Origin: Enterovibrio baiacu
GTDB lineage: Bacteria; Pseudomonadota; Gammaproteobacteria; Enterobacterales; Vibrionaceae
DNA: 64,000 nt
Assembly: GCF_004120195.1 (NCBI RefSeq)
Contig: NZ_SCHN01000012.1
Span: forward strand, 163,221-227,220
Reading direction: 5' to 3'
Positions within the stretch are counted from its first letter, which is position 1. Each line of letters starts with the position of its first letter. The notes under the pieces were generated by a model, which was not told where the DNA came from, ran no database searches, and worked only from the letters and a program-made list of their open reading frames with translations. Of this stretch, positions 1 to 8,917 are shown one piece after another. Both the position numbers and the translations under genes were made by a program.

Positions 1-54
1 AGAATTCATCTGTCCAGTTAACATTCGATCAAAATGCACACAAAATTTGGACAT

Positions 55-87
55 AAAAAAACCGCCTGACGGCGGCGGCTTTTTTAA
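55..87 (-). terminator. Terminator downstream of glpR
   Basis: A GC-rich hairpin (CCGCC/GGCGG arms around TGAC) is flanked by A-runs on one side and T-runs on the other. Read on the minus strand it ends in seven Ts just after the glpR stop. The preceding 54 bases hold nothing I can identify. Confidence 0.8.
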
Positions 88-96
88 ACAGAAGGG

Positions 97-858
97 TTAT
101 CGAACAATTTCGACTTGCGTATCAGCATGTTGGAGATGTGTTCGAATTGAATCAGGCAGGTCTGCGTTAGTAAACAGCATGTCGATTTGACCGAGAGTGC
201 CCACGTTCACCATGGCACTTCGACCGAACTTTGTGTGGTCGACAGCGAGCATGACTGAGCGGCTGTTTTCCATGATGGCTTGCTTCACACGCACTTCGTG
301 ATAATCGAAATCAAGCAAACCACCGTCTAAATCGATACCACTGATCCCCACGATGCCGAAATCGAGGCGGAACTGAGAAATGAAATCCAGCGTCGCTTCA
401 CCCATGATGCCGCCATCGCGATTACGCACTTCGCCTCCTGCCATGATGATACGAAAATCTTCTTTCGCCATCAGAATACTCGCGGCATTAAGGTTGTTGG
501 TCACTATGCGGAGATCTTGGTGATTGAGCAACGCGCGCGCCACCGCTTCGGGCGTCGTGCCGATGTCGATAAACAAGGTCGCGCCATCTGGGATATGCGC
601 AACCAACGCTTGAGCCAGCTTATCTTTGGCTTCTTGCTGCATCACTTTGCGTGCGTTGTACGCCGTGTTCACGGAACTGGAAGGTATGGTCGCACCGCCA
701 TGCTGGCGACGGATTTTATTCTCATCAGCCAGTTCGTTTAAATCACGACGAATGGTTTGTGGACTCACATCGAAATGGGCAACCAGATCATCGGTACTCA
801 CATAGCCTTGGCTACGCACGAGATCGAGAATTTCCTGATGTCGTTGGGTCTGTTTCAC
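97..858 (-). CDS. glpR: Glycerol-3-phosphate regulon repressor GlpR (DeoR family)
   Basis: DeoR-family repressor of glycerol and glycerol-3-phosphate catabolism genes. The N-terminus has the winged-helix signature (VSTDDLVAHFDVSPQTIRRD) and the rest is the sugar-phosphate sensor domain with GTTPEAV, AGGEVRNRDGG and DFDYHEVRVKQA motifs, closely matching enterobacterial GlpR. The reading frame extends upstream to a TTG, but AGAGGA lies five bases before an internal GTG at 858, giving VKQTQRH, the usual GlpR N-terminus (253 aa). It is the last gene of a glpE-glpG-glpR set, but a terminator sits between glpG and glpR, so glpR may be partly uncoupled. The inducer should be glycerol-3-phosphate (family knowledge). 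Confidence 0.95.
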   Translation of the reverse strand: MKQTQRHQEILDLVRSQGYVSTDDLVAHFDVSPQTIRRDLNELADENKIRRQHGGATIPSSSVNTAYNARKVMQQEAKDKLAQALVAHIPDGATLFIDIGTTPEAVARALLNHQDLRIVTNNLNAASILMAKEDFRIIMAGGEVRNRDGGIMGEATLDFISQFRLDFGIVGISGIDLDGGLLDFDYHEVRVKQAIMENSRSVMLAVDHTKFGRSAMVNVGTLGQIDMLFTNADLPDSIRTHLQHADTQVEIVR

Positions 859-875
859 AGCATCCTCTGCGCTCA

Positions 876-903
876 AAAGAAAAATGTCCCGCTAATCGGG
901 ACA
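876..903 (-). terminator. Terminator between glpG and glpR
   Basis: A perfect seven-base-pair stem (TGTCCCG/CGGGACA, five-base loop) is followed on the minus strand by TTTTT-C-TTTT. It lies right after glpG and ends only a few bases before the glpR ribosome binding site, so glpR should receive only read-through or have its own promoter. Confidence 0.75.
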
Positions 904-981
904 TTCAAGTTTACGTGCCTGCCGCATGAAAGCCAATCTGGCGGGCATCAACGGTGATCTTACATCACACTACAGCGGCAT

Positions 982-1830
982 TTATGACGGATTCTTCGCA
1001 GATCGAGAGAGCTTGGCATCCAAGACCCCAATCAAACAGCCAGAGAGTAATCCGAACAAATGCGCCATGTTCGCTATCGCCATGCCGAACGGTTCAAAGA
1101 AACCGACCACCAGCCACAGCAGCATAAAGCCGACGTAGGCTGGTTCGATAGAGAGGCCACGTGACGGTGCAAAATGCCCCACCATCCATACGTAACCCAG
1201 CATGGCGTATACCACACCGGACATGCCGCCAAAGTTCGGACCATCAAAGGCATACTGCCCTAGCCCTGAGAACAAGGCGGTAAGCAAGAAAAGCTGCAAC
1301 AGCTTGGCGCTGCCACTGTGTTTTTCAATACGACCACCCAGTACCCACCACCAAAGCAGGTTGAAAATGATATGGGTTGCGGAGAAATGCAGAAACGCAT
1401 GGGTAAACAAACGCCACAACTGCCACTGCTCATCACCCGACGCAGGGAAATGCATGACCGAGAAAACGTCATCGCCAAACCCTAGAAACAACGCGGCATA
1501 AATGACGACACACGCAACCATGACAGACATGGTAACTGGGCCTGAGCTGTCTTTAAGGGTTTTGATGAAGCCTTGTCGCGGGTAATAAAAACGGGCGGTG
1601 CGGGTTTCTGCCATGTCCCATGACGCAGATTGGTACTTTCGCGCAGTCGGGTTGTGAAGAAAAGTCTGCAGTTCTGCCTCTACTTCAACTTGGTGCTCTG
1701 CTTCTTTGAGCCACAAGCCAAACGAACCTTCACCTTCGGGCATCATTTGGACTTCAATGCCCCGTGAAGACATGTAATCGATAAACGCCTGCCCTGCTCG
1801 AGGGTTTGATATCGCAATCAGACGGATCAT
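982..1830 (-). CDS. glpG: Rhomboid intramembrane serine protease GlpG
   Basis: Rhomboid protease that cleaves transmembrane substrates inside the inner membrane. An N-terminal cytoplasmic domain (about residues 1-75) precedes six membrane segments. The catalytic dyad is visible: Ser204 in GMSG and His257 in NMAHLFG, with the HxxxN oxyanion motif at His153/Asn157. All are shifted by exactly three from the E. coli numbering I recall. Length 282 aa is normal. The ATG is preceded by GAGGCG. It lies downstream of glpE in the usual glpEGR order. The link with glycerol metabolism is positional only. Confidence 0.95.
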   Translation of the reverse strand: MIRLIAISNPRAGQAFIDYMSSRGIEVQMMPEGEGSFGLWLKEAEHQVEVEAELQTFLHNPTARKYQSASWDMAETRTARFYYPRQGFIKTLKDSSGPVTMSVMVACVVIYAALFLGFGDDVFSVMHFPASGDEQWQLWRLFTHAFLHFSATHIIFNLLWWWVLGGRIEKHSGSAKLLQLFLLTALFSGLGQYAFDGPNFGGMSGVVYAMLGYVWMVGHFAPSRGLSIEPAYVGFMLLWLVVGFFEPFGMAIANMAHLFGLLSGCLIGVLDAKLSRSAKNPS

Positions 1831-1884
1831 AGCGCCTCTTTTTCTGAGTGATCACGGCGGTATGGCATCCAGCCATACACGTCG

Positions 1885-2229
1885 CTATTGATTGAAGCGA
1901 CTGACACCTGACTCCACAGGGAGATCTTGTCGATGCCACGCTTCGAAGCCACCATCCACGCTGTAAACTTCTTCAAAGCCTTGATTAATCAGGTACTGAG
2001 CTGCACCTTGGCTGCTCACGCCGTGATAGCACATGACCAATACCGGTTGTTCATAGTCGACTTCTTGTGTGAATTGCACAATAGAATCGTTGGTAAGGTG
2101 AAAGGCGCCCTGTGGATGAGATAGCTGAAATGACTGAGGATCCCGAATATCAACAATCACTGCAGCCTGATCATTCTGCTGAACCTTCTCCCATGCATCC
2201 GTAACGGAGATATGCGCAAATTGTTCCAT
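1885..2229 (-). CDS. glpE: Thiosulfate sulfurtransferase GlpE (rhodanese)
   Basis: Single-domain rhodanese that moves sulfane sulfur from thiosulfate to acceptors such as cyanide or thioredoxin (family knowledge). The active-site loop CYHGVSS is present, with the persulfide cysteine near residue 67, and the VDIRDPQSF segment is the usual N-terminal rhodanese motif. Length 114 aa fits GlpE (about 108). First gene of glpE-glpG-glpR. The 54-base gap to glpG has no terminator, so the two are probably cotranscribed. Confidence 0.93.
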   Translation of the reverse strand: MEQFAHISVTDAWEKVQQNDQAAVIVDIRDPQSFQLSHPQGAFHLTNDSIVQFTQEVDYEQPVLVMCYHGVSSQGAAQYLINQGFEEVYSVDGGFEAWHRQDLPVESGVSRFNQ

Positions 2230-2592
2230 GAGTTATTCCATTCCTTTCATCATAATCGCTCTTTGCAACGACGGAAACACATCCGAATATTGCAGGTATT
2301 CCAACATTCTACCTGACTTTATATGAAATCATGCCATAGAGAAGTCAGGGTCTTTGTATACTTTTTGTTCACCTGTGGAAAAATCTGTGGATTGCGTTGA
2401 TAAAGTAGGATCTCGCATTTGGATCCACAAGATGTAGTGTTGATCGTAACAAAGCTGTGGACAACTGATCTCGCGCCTGTGATACCAAGGGTTTATCAGG
2501 CACAAAAAAACCGGCATCAGCCGGTTTTTAACGATCTTCGCACTGCAAGTAAGCACGGCGATATACACGTAACGCCTTCAAGACAGGGACGA
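2230..2592. other. Intergenic region between glpE and rpoH
   Basis: 363 bases without a supported gene. It holds the rpoH terminator (2504-2529) and should contain the glpE promoter nearer 2230-2400. I could not pick out a convincing -35/-10 pair. The short frames here have no ribosome binding site and no recognisable protein character. Confidence 0.6.
2504..2529 (-). terminator. rpoH terminator
   Basis: Hairpin CCGGC-ATCAG-CCGG flanked by A7 and T5, so usable on either strand. It sits about 60 bases after the rpoH stop codon. Confidence 0.8.
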
Positions 2593-3450
2593 TCAGAAGA
2601 CGTCGCCCACTGCTTCTTTCAATTTACGCATCGCATTCTTTTCTAATTGGCGAATACGCTCAGCAGATACGTCATAGTGATCTGCCAATTCTTGCAAGGT
2701 CGCTTTGTTGTCGTCCAACCAGCGAGAACGAATGATATGCTGGCTTCGCTCGTCTAACCCTGACATCGCATTCGCGAGTCTGTGATTAGCGTGGCTTTCC
2801 CAGTTTTCTGATTCGAGATTGATGGCAACGTCTGAGCTTTTGTCTTCTAAATAGAAAACAGGGGCGGATGGCCCTTCGCGCTCGTCGTCATCATTACCTG
2901 CGTCAAAGCCAGGGTCCTGCGCAGCCAGACGGGATTCCATCTCGCGCACTTCCGCGGCATCAACACCAAGCTGCTCAGCGACCATGTTAACTTCATCTGC
3001 GTTAAACCAACCGAGGCGTTTTTTCGCCTTACGCAAGTTGAAGAACAGTTTACGCTGCGCTTTTGTGGTCGCGACTTTCACGATACGCCAGTTACGCAAT
3101 ACGTATTCGTGAATTTCAGCTTTGATCCAATGCACGGCGAAAGACACCAGACGAACACCCACTTCTGGGTTGAAGCGTTTTACCGCCTTCATCAATCCGA
3201 TGTTACCTTCTTGCACGAGATCAGACACAGGTAGTCCGTAACCGGAATAACCACGGGCGATATGAACAACAAATCGCAGGTGAGACAGGATCAGGCTTTT
3301 CGCCGCATCCAGATCTTCCTCGTAGTGAAGACGTTCTGCAAGCGCGCGCTCTTCATCAGCAGACAGCATTGGATGGCTGTTTACCTGCTGCAGATAGCTG
3401 TCTAGGCTATCCCTTGAGATCGGGGCTATTGCATACGACTCTGTTGTCAT
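2593..3450 (-). CDS. rpoH: Heat-shock sigma factor RpoH (sigma-32)
   Basis: Alternative sigma factor directing RNA polymerase to heat-shock promoters. Region 2.1-2.4 is visible ([48 protein letters not shown]), as are the RpoH box (QRKLFFNLR) typical of this subfamily and the region 4.2 helix-turn-helix ([23 protein letters not shown]). The frame opens at an upstream GTG, but AGAGG sits six bases before the ATG at 3450, so I start there (285 aa, as usual). The position beside ftsX-ftsE-ftsY is the standard gammaproteobacterial arrangement. Confidence 0.97.
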   Translation of the reverse strand: MTTESYAIAPISRDSLDSYLQQVNSHPMLSADEERALAERLHYEEDLDAAKSLILSHLRFVVHIARGYSGYGLPVSDLVQEGNIGLMKAVKRFNPEVGVRLVSFAVHWIKAEIHEYVLRNWRIVKVATTKAQRKLFFNLRKAKKRLGWFNADEVNMVAEQLGVDAAEVREMESRLAAQDPGFDAGNDDDEREGPSAPVFYLEDKSSDVAINLESENWESHANHRLANAMSGLDERSQHIIRSRWLDDNKATLQELADHYDVSAERIRQLEKNAMRKLKEAVGDVF

Positions 3451-3506
3451 TTTCACCTCTTTTCGAATGTATCGAACATATGTGAACCAATTCTGGCTCC
3501 TGCCAT

Positions 3507-3534
3507 ACTCTACTTAAGATCAAAAAAACTGCAA
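3507..3534 (-). promoter_or_regulatory. Putative sigma-70 promoter of rpoH
   Basis: On the minus strand TTGCAG (3529-3534) and TAGAGT (3507-3512) are separated by 16 bases, about 60 bases upstream of the rpoH start. Known rpoH genes carry several promoters; I can support only this one by eye. Confidence 0.4.
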
Positions 3535-3591
3535 CCCTAAGCATGGTTACCTAGATAATGTGACCATGATTGTTTACGGGGGTTCAGTTAA

Positions 3592-4500
3592 TTATACAGG
3601 TTCGATCTCGCGTAAATGTTTACCTGCTGCAAGACGTGCAGCAAGCAGTCCTATTAAGCCCGTTATCATCAGTAGTATCAGACCTTCGTCAATCCGAAGC
3701 CCGGAAAGACGGAAACCGCTACTGTATAACGTCGCTAATTTCGCCACTGCCGTGTCTAAAAGTAGACCGTTAATTAAGGTCACGATCCACGCCACGATAG
3801 CGCCTGCCAACCCCAGCCATACGCCTGTATAAAGGTACGGTCTTTGGATATAGCTGTCGGTGGCACCCACCAACTTCAATACTTGTATTTCTGCCTTTTG
3901 GTTTAAGACCTGCAAACGCAAGGTGTTACCAATGATCAGAAACACAGCCATCAACATCAAACCGGAGAACACCACGGTAAGCGTCAGCACCAACGATTCA
4001 ATCGCAGACAATCGTTGCAACCAATCACTGTCTAAACGCACTTCTTCAACCGCAGATTCTGCACGCAGTTTCGCGGCCAATGCAGTGGCCGACGCAGCAT
4101 CATCATTGGCTGGTGTCACCACAATCACCGCAGGAAGCGGATTGTCATCCAACAAGCTAATGGCTTCATCAAACCCTTGGATTTGTCTCAGTTGAGTAAG
4201 ACCTTGCTCGGGCGAAATAAATTCCGTCCCTCCAATCTCTTGCCACTGTGACAATTCATCGTAGAGCGTTTCAGCCACCGCATCTGACGCCCCCTGATTG
4301 ACGTAAACCGTCAACTGGTTGGGTACTTGCCACTCTTCCGTTACAGCAACCACGTTCTTTGCCAACATAAACAAGGTTGCAGGCAAAGCTAACGAGAAAG
4401 CCAACGCCAGTACCGTGAGTGCATTACCTAGCGGCTTTGCTAATAAGTCACGTAACGCCTGACCACCTTGTTGTTTGTGCAAGGTCATGAAATTAGCCAT
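3592..4500 (-). CDS. ftsX: Cell division protein FtsX
   Basis: Membrane subunit of the FtsEX ABC-type complex that activates septal peptidoglycan hydrolases during division. It has a cytoplasmic N-terminus, a first membrane segment (LTVLALAFSLALPATLFMLA), a large periplasmic loop, and three further C-terminal membrane segments of the FtsX/MacB type. The frame extends upstream inside ftsE. GGAGGT eight bases before the ATG at 4500 and the [12 protein letters not shown]-terminus favour that start (302 aa), with an eight-base overlap with ftsE that implies translational coupling. Confidence 0.95.
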   Translation of the reverse strand: MANFMTLHKQQGGQALRDLLAKPLGNALTVLALAFSLALPATLFMLAKNVVAVTEEWQVPNQLTVYVNQGASDAVAETLYDELSQWQEIGGTEFISPEQGLTQLRQIQGFDEAISLLDDNPLPAVIVVTPANDDAASATALAAKLRAESAVEEVRLDSDWLQRLSAIESLVLTLTVVFSGLMLMAVFLIIGNTLRLQVLNQKAEIQVLKLVGATDSYIQRPYLYTGVWLGLAGAIVAWIVTLINGLLLDTAVAKLATLYSSGFRLSGLRIDEGLILLMITGLIGLLAARLAAGKHLREIEPV

Positions 4501-5161
4501 GGCGCGGTACCTCCGACAGGTGGCCACGATTCAAATCAAAACGGCGCATGTCATAACTGTTCAGCAGTGAGGTGTCATGGGTTGCCATCAACACGGTGAC
4601 ACCTACCTGGTTAAATTGACGGAATAAATCCATGATCTGCGCTGATAACGCAGCATCAAGGTTACCCGTTGGTTCATCCGCAATCAGCACTTGCGGGCGA
4701 TTGACCACCGCACGCGCAATCCCGACACGTTGTTGCTCTCCGCCCGAAAGCTGGATAGGCAAACACGCGGATTTATCCAGAAGACCCACTTTATCCAATG
4801 CCGCGGACACCCGTTTCTTGATGTCCGATTCATTGGCTTGTTCAATGCGCAGCGGCAATGCCACGTTGTCGAACACACTGCGGTCCATCAAGAGTTTATG
4901 GTCTTGAAAAATCACCCCAATGTGACGACGCAGAAAAGGAATCTCTTTGCGATCAATTCTGGAGATATCGTGACCATTGAACAGGATTTGCCCGTCGCTT
5001 GGTCGTTCAATCGCACAGAGCAACTTCAGCAAGGTGCTTTTACCGGCACCAGAGTGACCAGTCAAAAACGCCATGTCGCCTTTCGGCAAGTGAAAGCTCA
5101 CTTTCTGTAACGCTTGCTGCCCACCACGGTAGGCCTTGCTTACCTGCTGAAACCGGATCAC
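4493..5161 (-). CDS. ftsE: Cell division ATP-binding protein FtsE
   Basis: ABC ATPase partner of FtsX. Walker [10 protein letters not shown], signature [14 protein letters not shown], Walker B VLIADEP and the H-loop MATHD are all present. The frame opens at a TTG overlapping the ftsY stop. I chose the GTG at 5161 because it gives [11 protein letters not shown], which aligns with the FtsE N-terminus, and the 222-residue length matches E. coli. The AGGAGG ten bases upstream lies inside the end of ftsY, so ftsY-ftsE-ftsX is a tightly coupled operon. Confidence 0.95.
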   Translation of the reverse strand: MIRFQQVSKAYRGGQQALQKVSFHLPKGDMAFLTGHSGAGKSTLLKLLCAIERPSDGQILFNGHDISRIDRKEIPFLRRHIGVIFQDHKLLMDRSVFDNVALPLRIEQANESDIKKRVSAALDKVGLLDKSACLPIQLSGGEQQRVGIARAVVNRPQVLIADEPTGNLDAALSAQIMDLFRQFNQVGVTVLMATHDTSLLNSYDMRRFDLNRGHLSEVPRHG

Positions 5162-5166
5162 GCTGA

Positions 5167-7032
5167 TCAATCCTCCTGACTGAATAGTGCTTCGATAAAG
5201 TCTTCTGCAACGAACGGTCGTAAATCATCAATCCCTTCACCCACACCGATGTATCGAAGTGGAATATTGAACTGATCGGCAACTGCGAAGATAACGCCAC
5301 CTTTTGCTGTACCATCAAGCTTGGTCAGGGTGATACCTGAAAGCGGCGCAATGTCGTTGAACAAACGCGCTTGGCTGATGGCGTTCTGCCCTGTACCCGC
5401 ATCAATGGTCAGCATGATTTCATGCGGCGCATTCGGGTCGAGCTTTTTCATCACGCGAACAATTTTGCGCAGTTCTTCCATCAAGTGTGACTTGTTCTGC
5501 AAGCGTCCTGCGGTATCTGCAATCACCACATCCACGTTACGCGCTTTTGCCGCCTCAATAGCATCATAGATAACAGATGCACTGTCTGCGCCAGTATGTT
5601 GAGCAATAACAGGAACGTTGTTGCGTTCACCCCAAACTTGAAGCTGTTCAACTGCCGCGGCACGGAATGTGTCACCCGCAGCCAACATCACAGATTTACC
5701 TTGCTGTTGGAATTGCTTCGCCAGTTTACCAATGGTGGTGGTTTTACCCACACCATTCACACCAACCATCAGAATAACAAACGGGCCATTCTCGCACTTG
5801 GCTTCAAGTGGCTTTTCAACTTTGCTTAAAATCTCGGCCATTTCCTGCTTGAGCAGGCCATAGAGTGCTTCACCGTCTTTCAATTCACGGCGGCTTGCTT
5901 TATCTGTCAGGCTATCGATGATTTTGGTGGTGGTATCCATGCCAACGTCTGCGATCAGAAGTTGTTCTTCTAACTCTTCAAACAGTTCATCATCAATTTT
6001 CTTGCCGCTGAATAAACCAAAGAACCCTGCACCGATATTCAGCTTGGTCTTCTGAAGACCACGCTTCAAACGTGCAAAAAAGCCTTCTTTCTTTGGCTTT
6101 TCTTGTTCTGCGTTCGCTTTCGCTTCTTCTTCAGCCAGCGCTTGCGCGTCAGCTTCTGCTTGCGCTTGGGCTTCCGCTTTCAAGCGTGCTTCTTCCGCCG
6201 CTTGCGCTTGGGCCTCTGCTTCCGCTTTCAAGCGTGCTTCTTCGGCGGCTTGCGCTTGCGCCTCTGCTTCCGCTTTCAGGCGAGCTTCTTCCGCTGCTTG
6301 CGCTTGAGCCTCTGCGTCCGCTTTCAAGCGTGCTTCTTCGGCTGCTTGCGCTTGGGCCTCGGCTTCCGCTTTCAGGCGTGCTTCTTCCGCCGCTTGGGCT
6401 TGCGCCTCTGCTTCCGCTTTCAGACGTGCTTCTTCGGCTGCTTGCGCTTGGGCCTCGGCTTCCGCTTTCAAGCGTGCTTCTTCCGCTGCTTGCGCTTGGG
6501 CCTCTGCTTCCGCTTTCAGGCGTGCTTCTTCGGCTGCTTGCGCTTGGGCCTCGGCTTCCGCTTTCAGGCGTGCTTCTTCCGCCGCTTGGGCTTGCGCCTC
6601 TGCTTCCGCTTTCAGACGTGCTTCTTCGGCGGCTTGCGCTTGGGCCTCGGCTTCCGCTTTCAGGCGTGCTTCTTCCGCCGCTTGGGCTTGCGCCTCTGCT
6701 TCCGCTTTCAGACGTGCTTCTTCGGCGGCTTGCGCTTGGGCCTCGGCTTCCGCCTTCAAACGCGCTTCTTCCGCCGCTTGTGCTTGGGCCTCTGCTTCCG
6801 CTTTCAGGCGCGCTTCTTCGGCCGCTTGGGCTTGAGCCTCTGCTTCCGCTTTCAAGCGTGCTTCTTCGGCTGCTTCAGCGTCAGCTTGTGCTTTTGCTTC
6901 TGCCTCGGCATGAAGACGTGCCTCTTCTTCAGCACGTGCTTGGGCTTCTGCCTGTTGCTGTTCTTCTTGGTCATCTTTCTTGCGGCCGAAACCCAGCCAG
7001 GACATAAATCCGCGTTTCTTTTTTTCTGCCAT
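5167..7032 (-). CDS. ftsY: Signal recognition particle receptor FtsY with a long repetitive N-domain
   Basis: GTPase receptor that docks SRP-ribosome complexes at the membrane. The C-terminal NG domain (about residues 315-621) has the G1 motif GVNGVGKTTT, AAGDTFRAAA, DTAGR and TKLDGTAKGG. The start ATG at 7032 has AGGA seven bases upstream and gives MAEKKKRGFMSWLGFG, a membrane-binding N-terminus. The length of 621 aa exceeds E. coli FtsY (497, from memory) because residues of the acidic A-domain form at least 15 tandem 16-residue units (AEEARLKAEAEAQAQA), predicted to be a long charged alpha-helix. First gene of ftsYEX. Confidence 0.95.
   Translation of the reverse strand: MAEKKKRGFMSWLGFGRKKDDQEEQQQAEAQARAEEEARLHAEAEAKAQADAEAAEEARLKAEAEAQAQAAEEARLKAEAEAQAQAAEEARLKAEAEAQAQAAEEARLKAEAEAQAQAAEEARLKAEAEAQAQAAEEARLKAEAEAQAQAAEEARLKAEAEAQAQAAEEARLKAEAEAQAQAAEEARLKAEAEAQAQAAEEARLKAEAEAQAQAAEEARLKAEAEAQAQAAEEARLKADAEAQAQAAEEARLKAEAEAQAQAAEEARLKAEAEAQAQAAEEARLKAEAQAQAEADAQALAEEEAKANAEQEKPKKEGFFARLKRGLQKTKLNIGAGFFGLFSGKKIDDELFEELEEQLLIADVGMDTTTKIIDSLTDKASRRELKDGEALYGLLKQEMAEILSKVEKPLEAKCENGPFVILMVGVNGVGKTTTIGKLAKQFQQQGKSVMLAAGDTFRAAAVEQLQVWGERNNVPVIAQHTGADSASVIYDAIEAAKARNVDVVIADTAGRLQNKSHLMEELRKIVRVMKKLDPNAPHEIMLTIDAGTGQNAISQARLFNDIAPLSGITLTKLDGTAKGGVIFAVADQFNIPLRYIGVGEGIDDLRPFVAEDFIEALFSQED
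6170..6890 (-). repeat. Fifteen tandem 48-bp units inside ftsY
   Basis: The codons for EEARLK recur every 48 bases at 6183, 6231, 6279 and so on up to 6855, giving fifteen register-perfect units, with a decayed unit at 6915. Differences between units are almost all synonymous. One unit near 6315 reads AD instead of AE. Adjacent units also pair into near-identical 96-bp blocks (for example 6567-6662 and 6663-6758), suggesting recent two-unit duplications. Confidence 0.95.
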
Positions 7033-7269
7033 TGGCAAATCCTAAAGCATGATTGGTACAATCGGCGCGATAACAGCGAGCTGATCAAAAACTGTGAACA
7101 CTGCGCCTATGAATGCAGTGTGGTAACGAAACACAAACCATTCCTTGCAGCGTAACAAACTCGGCGAAAGTGACCGAAGTCCTTACGTCGTTGACGCGCT
7201 AAATAAGGGGAATGCAGAATCGTTACCGAACCGACATATACTAACACCTTCTTGGCGGTCAAAAAATCT

Positions 7270-7905
7270 ATGGTAAGACGTAACCCAAAAAACCCTGCGA
7301 CACGCAACACGAGCAGGGGCAACAATCCATCTGCATCAACAGGTGGCGGATCCGGTTTTGTCCGTATCATCAGTGGCAAATGGCGTGGCCGTAAGCTTCC
7401 CGTGAAAAACGTCGAAGGCCTGCGCCCAACCACTGACCGCGTTAAAGAAACCGTCTTTAACTGGTTGGCGGCCGATCTCTATCAAGCAAAATGCTTAGAT
7501 GTGTTTGCAGGCAGCGGTGGTTTGGGCCTTGAAGCCTTGTCTCGCCAAGCAGAGCATGTCACCCTGCTGGAACTTGATAAAGGTGCTGCTGATCAAATTA
7601 AAATGAATATCAATACGTTGAACGCCGACAATGCCACGGTAGTCAATACTGATGCCTTGAGCTATTTGTCACAGGCAGGGCAGGCTTTTGATGTGGTGTT
7701 TATCGATCCGCCGTTTCGCAAAGATTTGCTGTCAGACGTCATCACACGTTTGGAACAAAATGGCTGGCTCAGCCCTAACGCCATGATTTACATCGAGGCG
7801 GAAAAAGAATTGGGCGCGATTGATGTACCCCTGCATTGGGACATGATTAAGGAAAAACATGCCGGACAAGTCAGCTTCCGGTTGTATCAGAGAGAGGAAG
7901 TATGA
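7270..7905 (+). CDS. rsmD: 16S rRNA (guanine966-N2)-methyltransferase RsmD
   Basis: SAM-dependent methyltransferase acting on G966 of 16S rRNA in assembled 30S subunits (family knowledge). The RIISGKWRGRKLPV start of the domain, PTTDRVKETVFNWL, the SAM-binding LDVFAGSGGLGLEALSR and catalytic DPPF motif are visible. The frame opens at TTG 7252, but the ATG at 7270 is the more likely start (211 aa); no strong ribosome binding site separates the two. It is divergent from ftsYEX, as in E. coli, and overlaps the next gene by four bases. Confidence 0.95.
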   Translation: MVRRNPKNPATRNTSRGNNPSASTGGGSGFVRIISGKWRGRKLPVKNVEGLRPTTDRVKETVFNWLAADLYQAKCLDVFAGSGGLGLEALSRQAEHVTLLELDKGAADQIKMNINTLNADNATVVNTDALSYLSQAGQAFDVVFIDPPFRKDLLSDVITRLEQNGWLSPNAMIYIEAEKELGAIDVPLHWDMIKEKHAGQVSFRLYQREEV

Positions 7906-8174
7906 ACGCACTCATCTTATTAGCAAAAGCCGCCATCGGCTTTGTTTGGCTCGTATTGTTCACCAATATTGTCTACCCATTCCCCGGCGTTGCCGCGATG
8001 GCACTTTACATCATGACCGCATTCTTATTCTGTATGCACGGTCTTCAAATGCTGATTTTCATCGGTGCGTTTGGCGACAAAGTGAACATGACGCGTTGGG
8101 AAAAGTGGTCAATTCTCTTTTTCGGGATTTTCGCACTGCTCGGTATTCGCCAAAAATACATGATTGGTAAGTAA
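7902..8174 (+). CDS. yhhL: DUF1145 inner-membrane protein (YhhL-like)
   Basis: Ninety-residue hydrophobic protein with about three membrane segments (ALILLAKAAIGFVWLVLFTNIV, GVAAMALYIMTAFLFCM and WSILFFGIFALLGI). It starts at an ATG overlapping the rsmD stop (ATGA) and is preceded by GAGGAAG inside rsmD, so it is translationally coupled. The same rsmD-yhhL pair occurs in E. coli, which supports the DUF1145 call. Function unknown. Confidence 0.85.
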   Translation: MNALILLAKAAIGFVWLVLFTNIVYPFPGVAAMALYIMTAFLFCMHGLQMLIFIGAFGDKVNMTRWEKWSILFFGIFALLGIRQKYMIGK

Positions 8175-8213
8175 GTACTAACCTTCATTTTTCATCCGTA
8201 TTTTCCTGATGTC

Positions 8214-8240
8214 AAAAAGGCCTCGTTCGAGGCCTTTTCT
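8214..8240 (+). terminator. Bidirectional terminator between yhhL and the YecH-like gene
   Basis: Eleven-base-pair hairpin AAAAGGCCTCG/CGAGGCCTTTT with a two-base centre. It is symmetrical and can serve both convergent genes. Confidence 0.85.
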
Positions 8241-8267
8241 ATTTCAGAAGTGTATTAATACATTCAC

Positions 8268-8504
8268 TCAGTGCTGACAGACTCGCGCTGCGTTCACCAA
8301 CAAGGTGCCAGACTGCTCAATGATTTTCTTGCGTCGATGGAGAAACACCAAAACTTCACTGAACAGCAAATCTTGCTGGCTACACGTATGAAATCTTGCT
8401 GTCGCACCCCACTGCTCTGTCACCCATTGGGTAAGGTCAAGCTCTGACATTGGTGCAGTGCTGAGGTGGTTTAGGATTTGGTGAACATGAACAGAAGATG
8501 ACAT
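8268..8504 (-). CDS. YecH-like small metal-binding family protein (DUF2492)
   Basis: A 78-residue cytoplasmic protein. The ARFHTCSQQDLLFSEVLVFL segment and C-terminal CQH tail match what I recall of the YecH/DUF2492 family, in which conserved His and Cys residues suggest metal binding. The N-terminal HVH pair also fits. No operon partner; the neighbouring yhhL is convergent. Biological role unknown. Confidence 0.7.
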   Translation of the reverse strand: MSSSVHVHQILNHLSTAPMSELDLTQWVTEQWGATARFHTCSQQDLLFSEVLVFLHRRKKIIEQSGTLLVNAARVCQH

Positions 8505-8593
8505 TTTCGCTCCACACGTTGTCTGACGGTCTGGTCTCTACACGCATGGAATCACATTTATTCACTGAATAAGTTGATGTGGCACAAGCTCAA

Positions 8594-8905
8594 TCAGGTT
8601 TCACCTCGAGGTGTATTACACTGCCAGCACACTTCAAAACTCCCGCCGTTCTCTTCTTGGCAATGTGAACAATGCCAGACCGTTTCACTTTGCTCCTCAT
8701 AGGCTTCAAGTGCTTGGCGCGCTTTGTCTTCTTGCAGGGCATCCACCCACAGCGTCACCGCCACAATATCAGGTGGAAGCTCACCAGCAGCACTGGATAG
8801 CGACTCCCCTTTGAGCATCACTTCAATGCCTTGCGATCCCAACATGCCTTTTAAGCTGTGTGCTTCTAACGCGTTGGCGGCGCTATAAACCTGAACCCAT
8901 GACAT
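8594..8905 (-). CDS. DUF2007-domain protein with C-terminal zinc ribbon
   Basis: A 103-residue protein. Residues 1-75 fit the DUF2007 fold (VQVYSAANALEAHSLKGMLGSQGIEVMLKGE...LWVDALQEDKARQALEAY). Residues 76-103 contain CSHC and CWQC pairs, a probable RanBP2-like zinc ribbon. The ATG at 8905 was chosen over an upstream GTG because GGAAG lies seven bases before it. It follows yhhN by 12 bases on the same strand, so the two are probably cotranscribed. Proposed signalling roles for DUF2007 are unproven. Confidence 0.75.
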   Translation of the reverse strand: MSWVQVYSAANALEAHSLKGMLGSQGIEVMLKGESLSSAAGELPPDIVAVTLWVDALQEDKARQALEAYEEQSETVWHCSHCQEENGGSFEVCWQCNTPRGET

Positions 8906-8917
8906 AAACACACTTCC

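Noticed and set aside
6072..7155. Two long open frames (311 and 350 codons) on the plus strand across ftsY, encoding Leu/Phe/Arg-rich repeats
   Set aside because: They are antisense to the 48-bp repeat array, whose length is a multiple of three, so a stop-free frame is simply copied. The translations have no natural protein character and no ribosome binding site.
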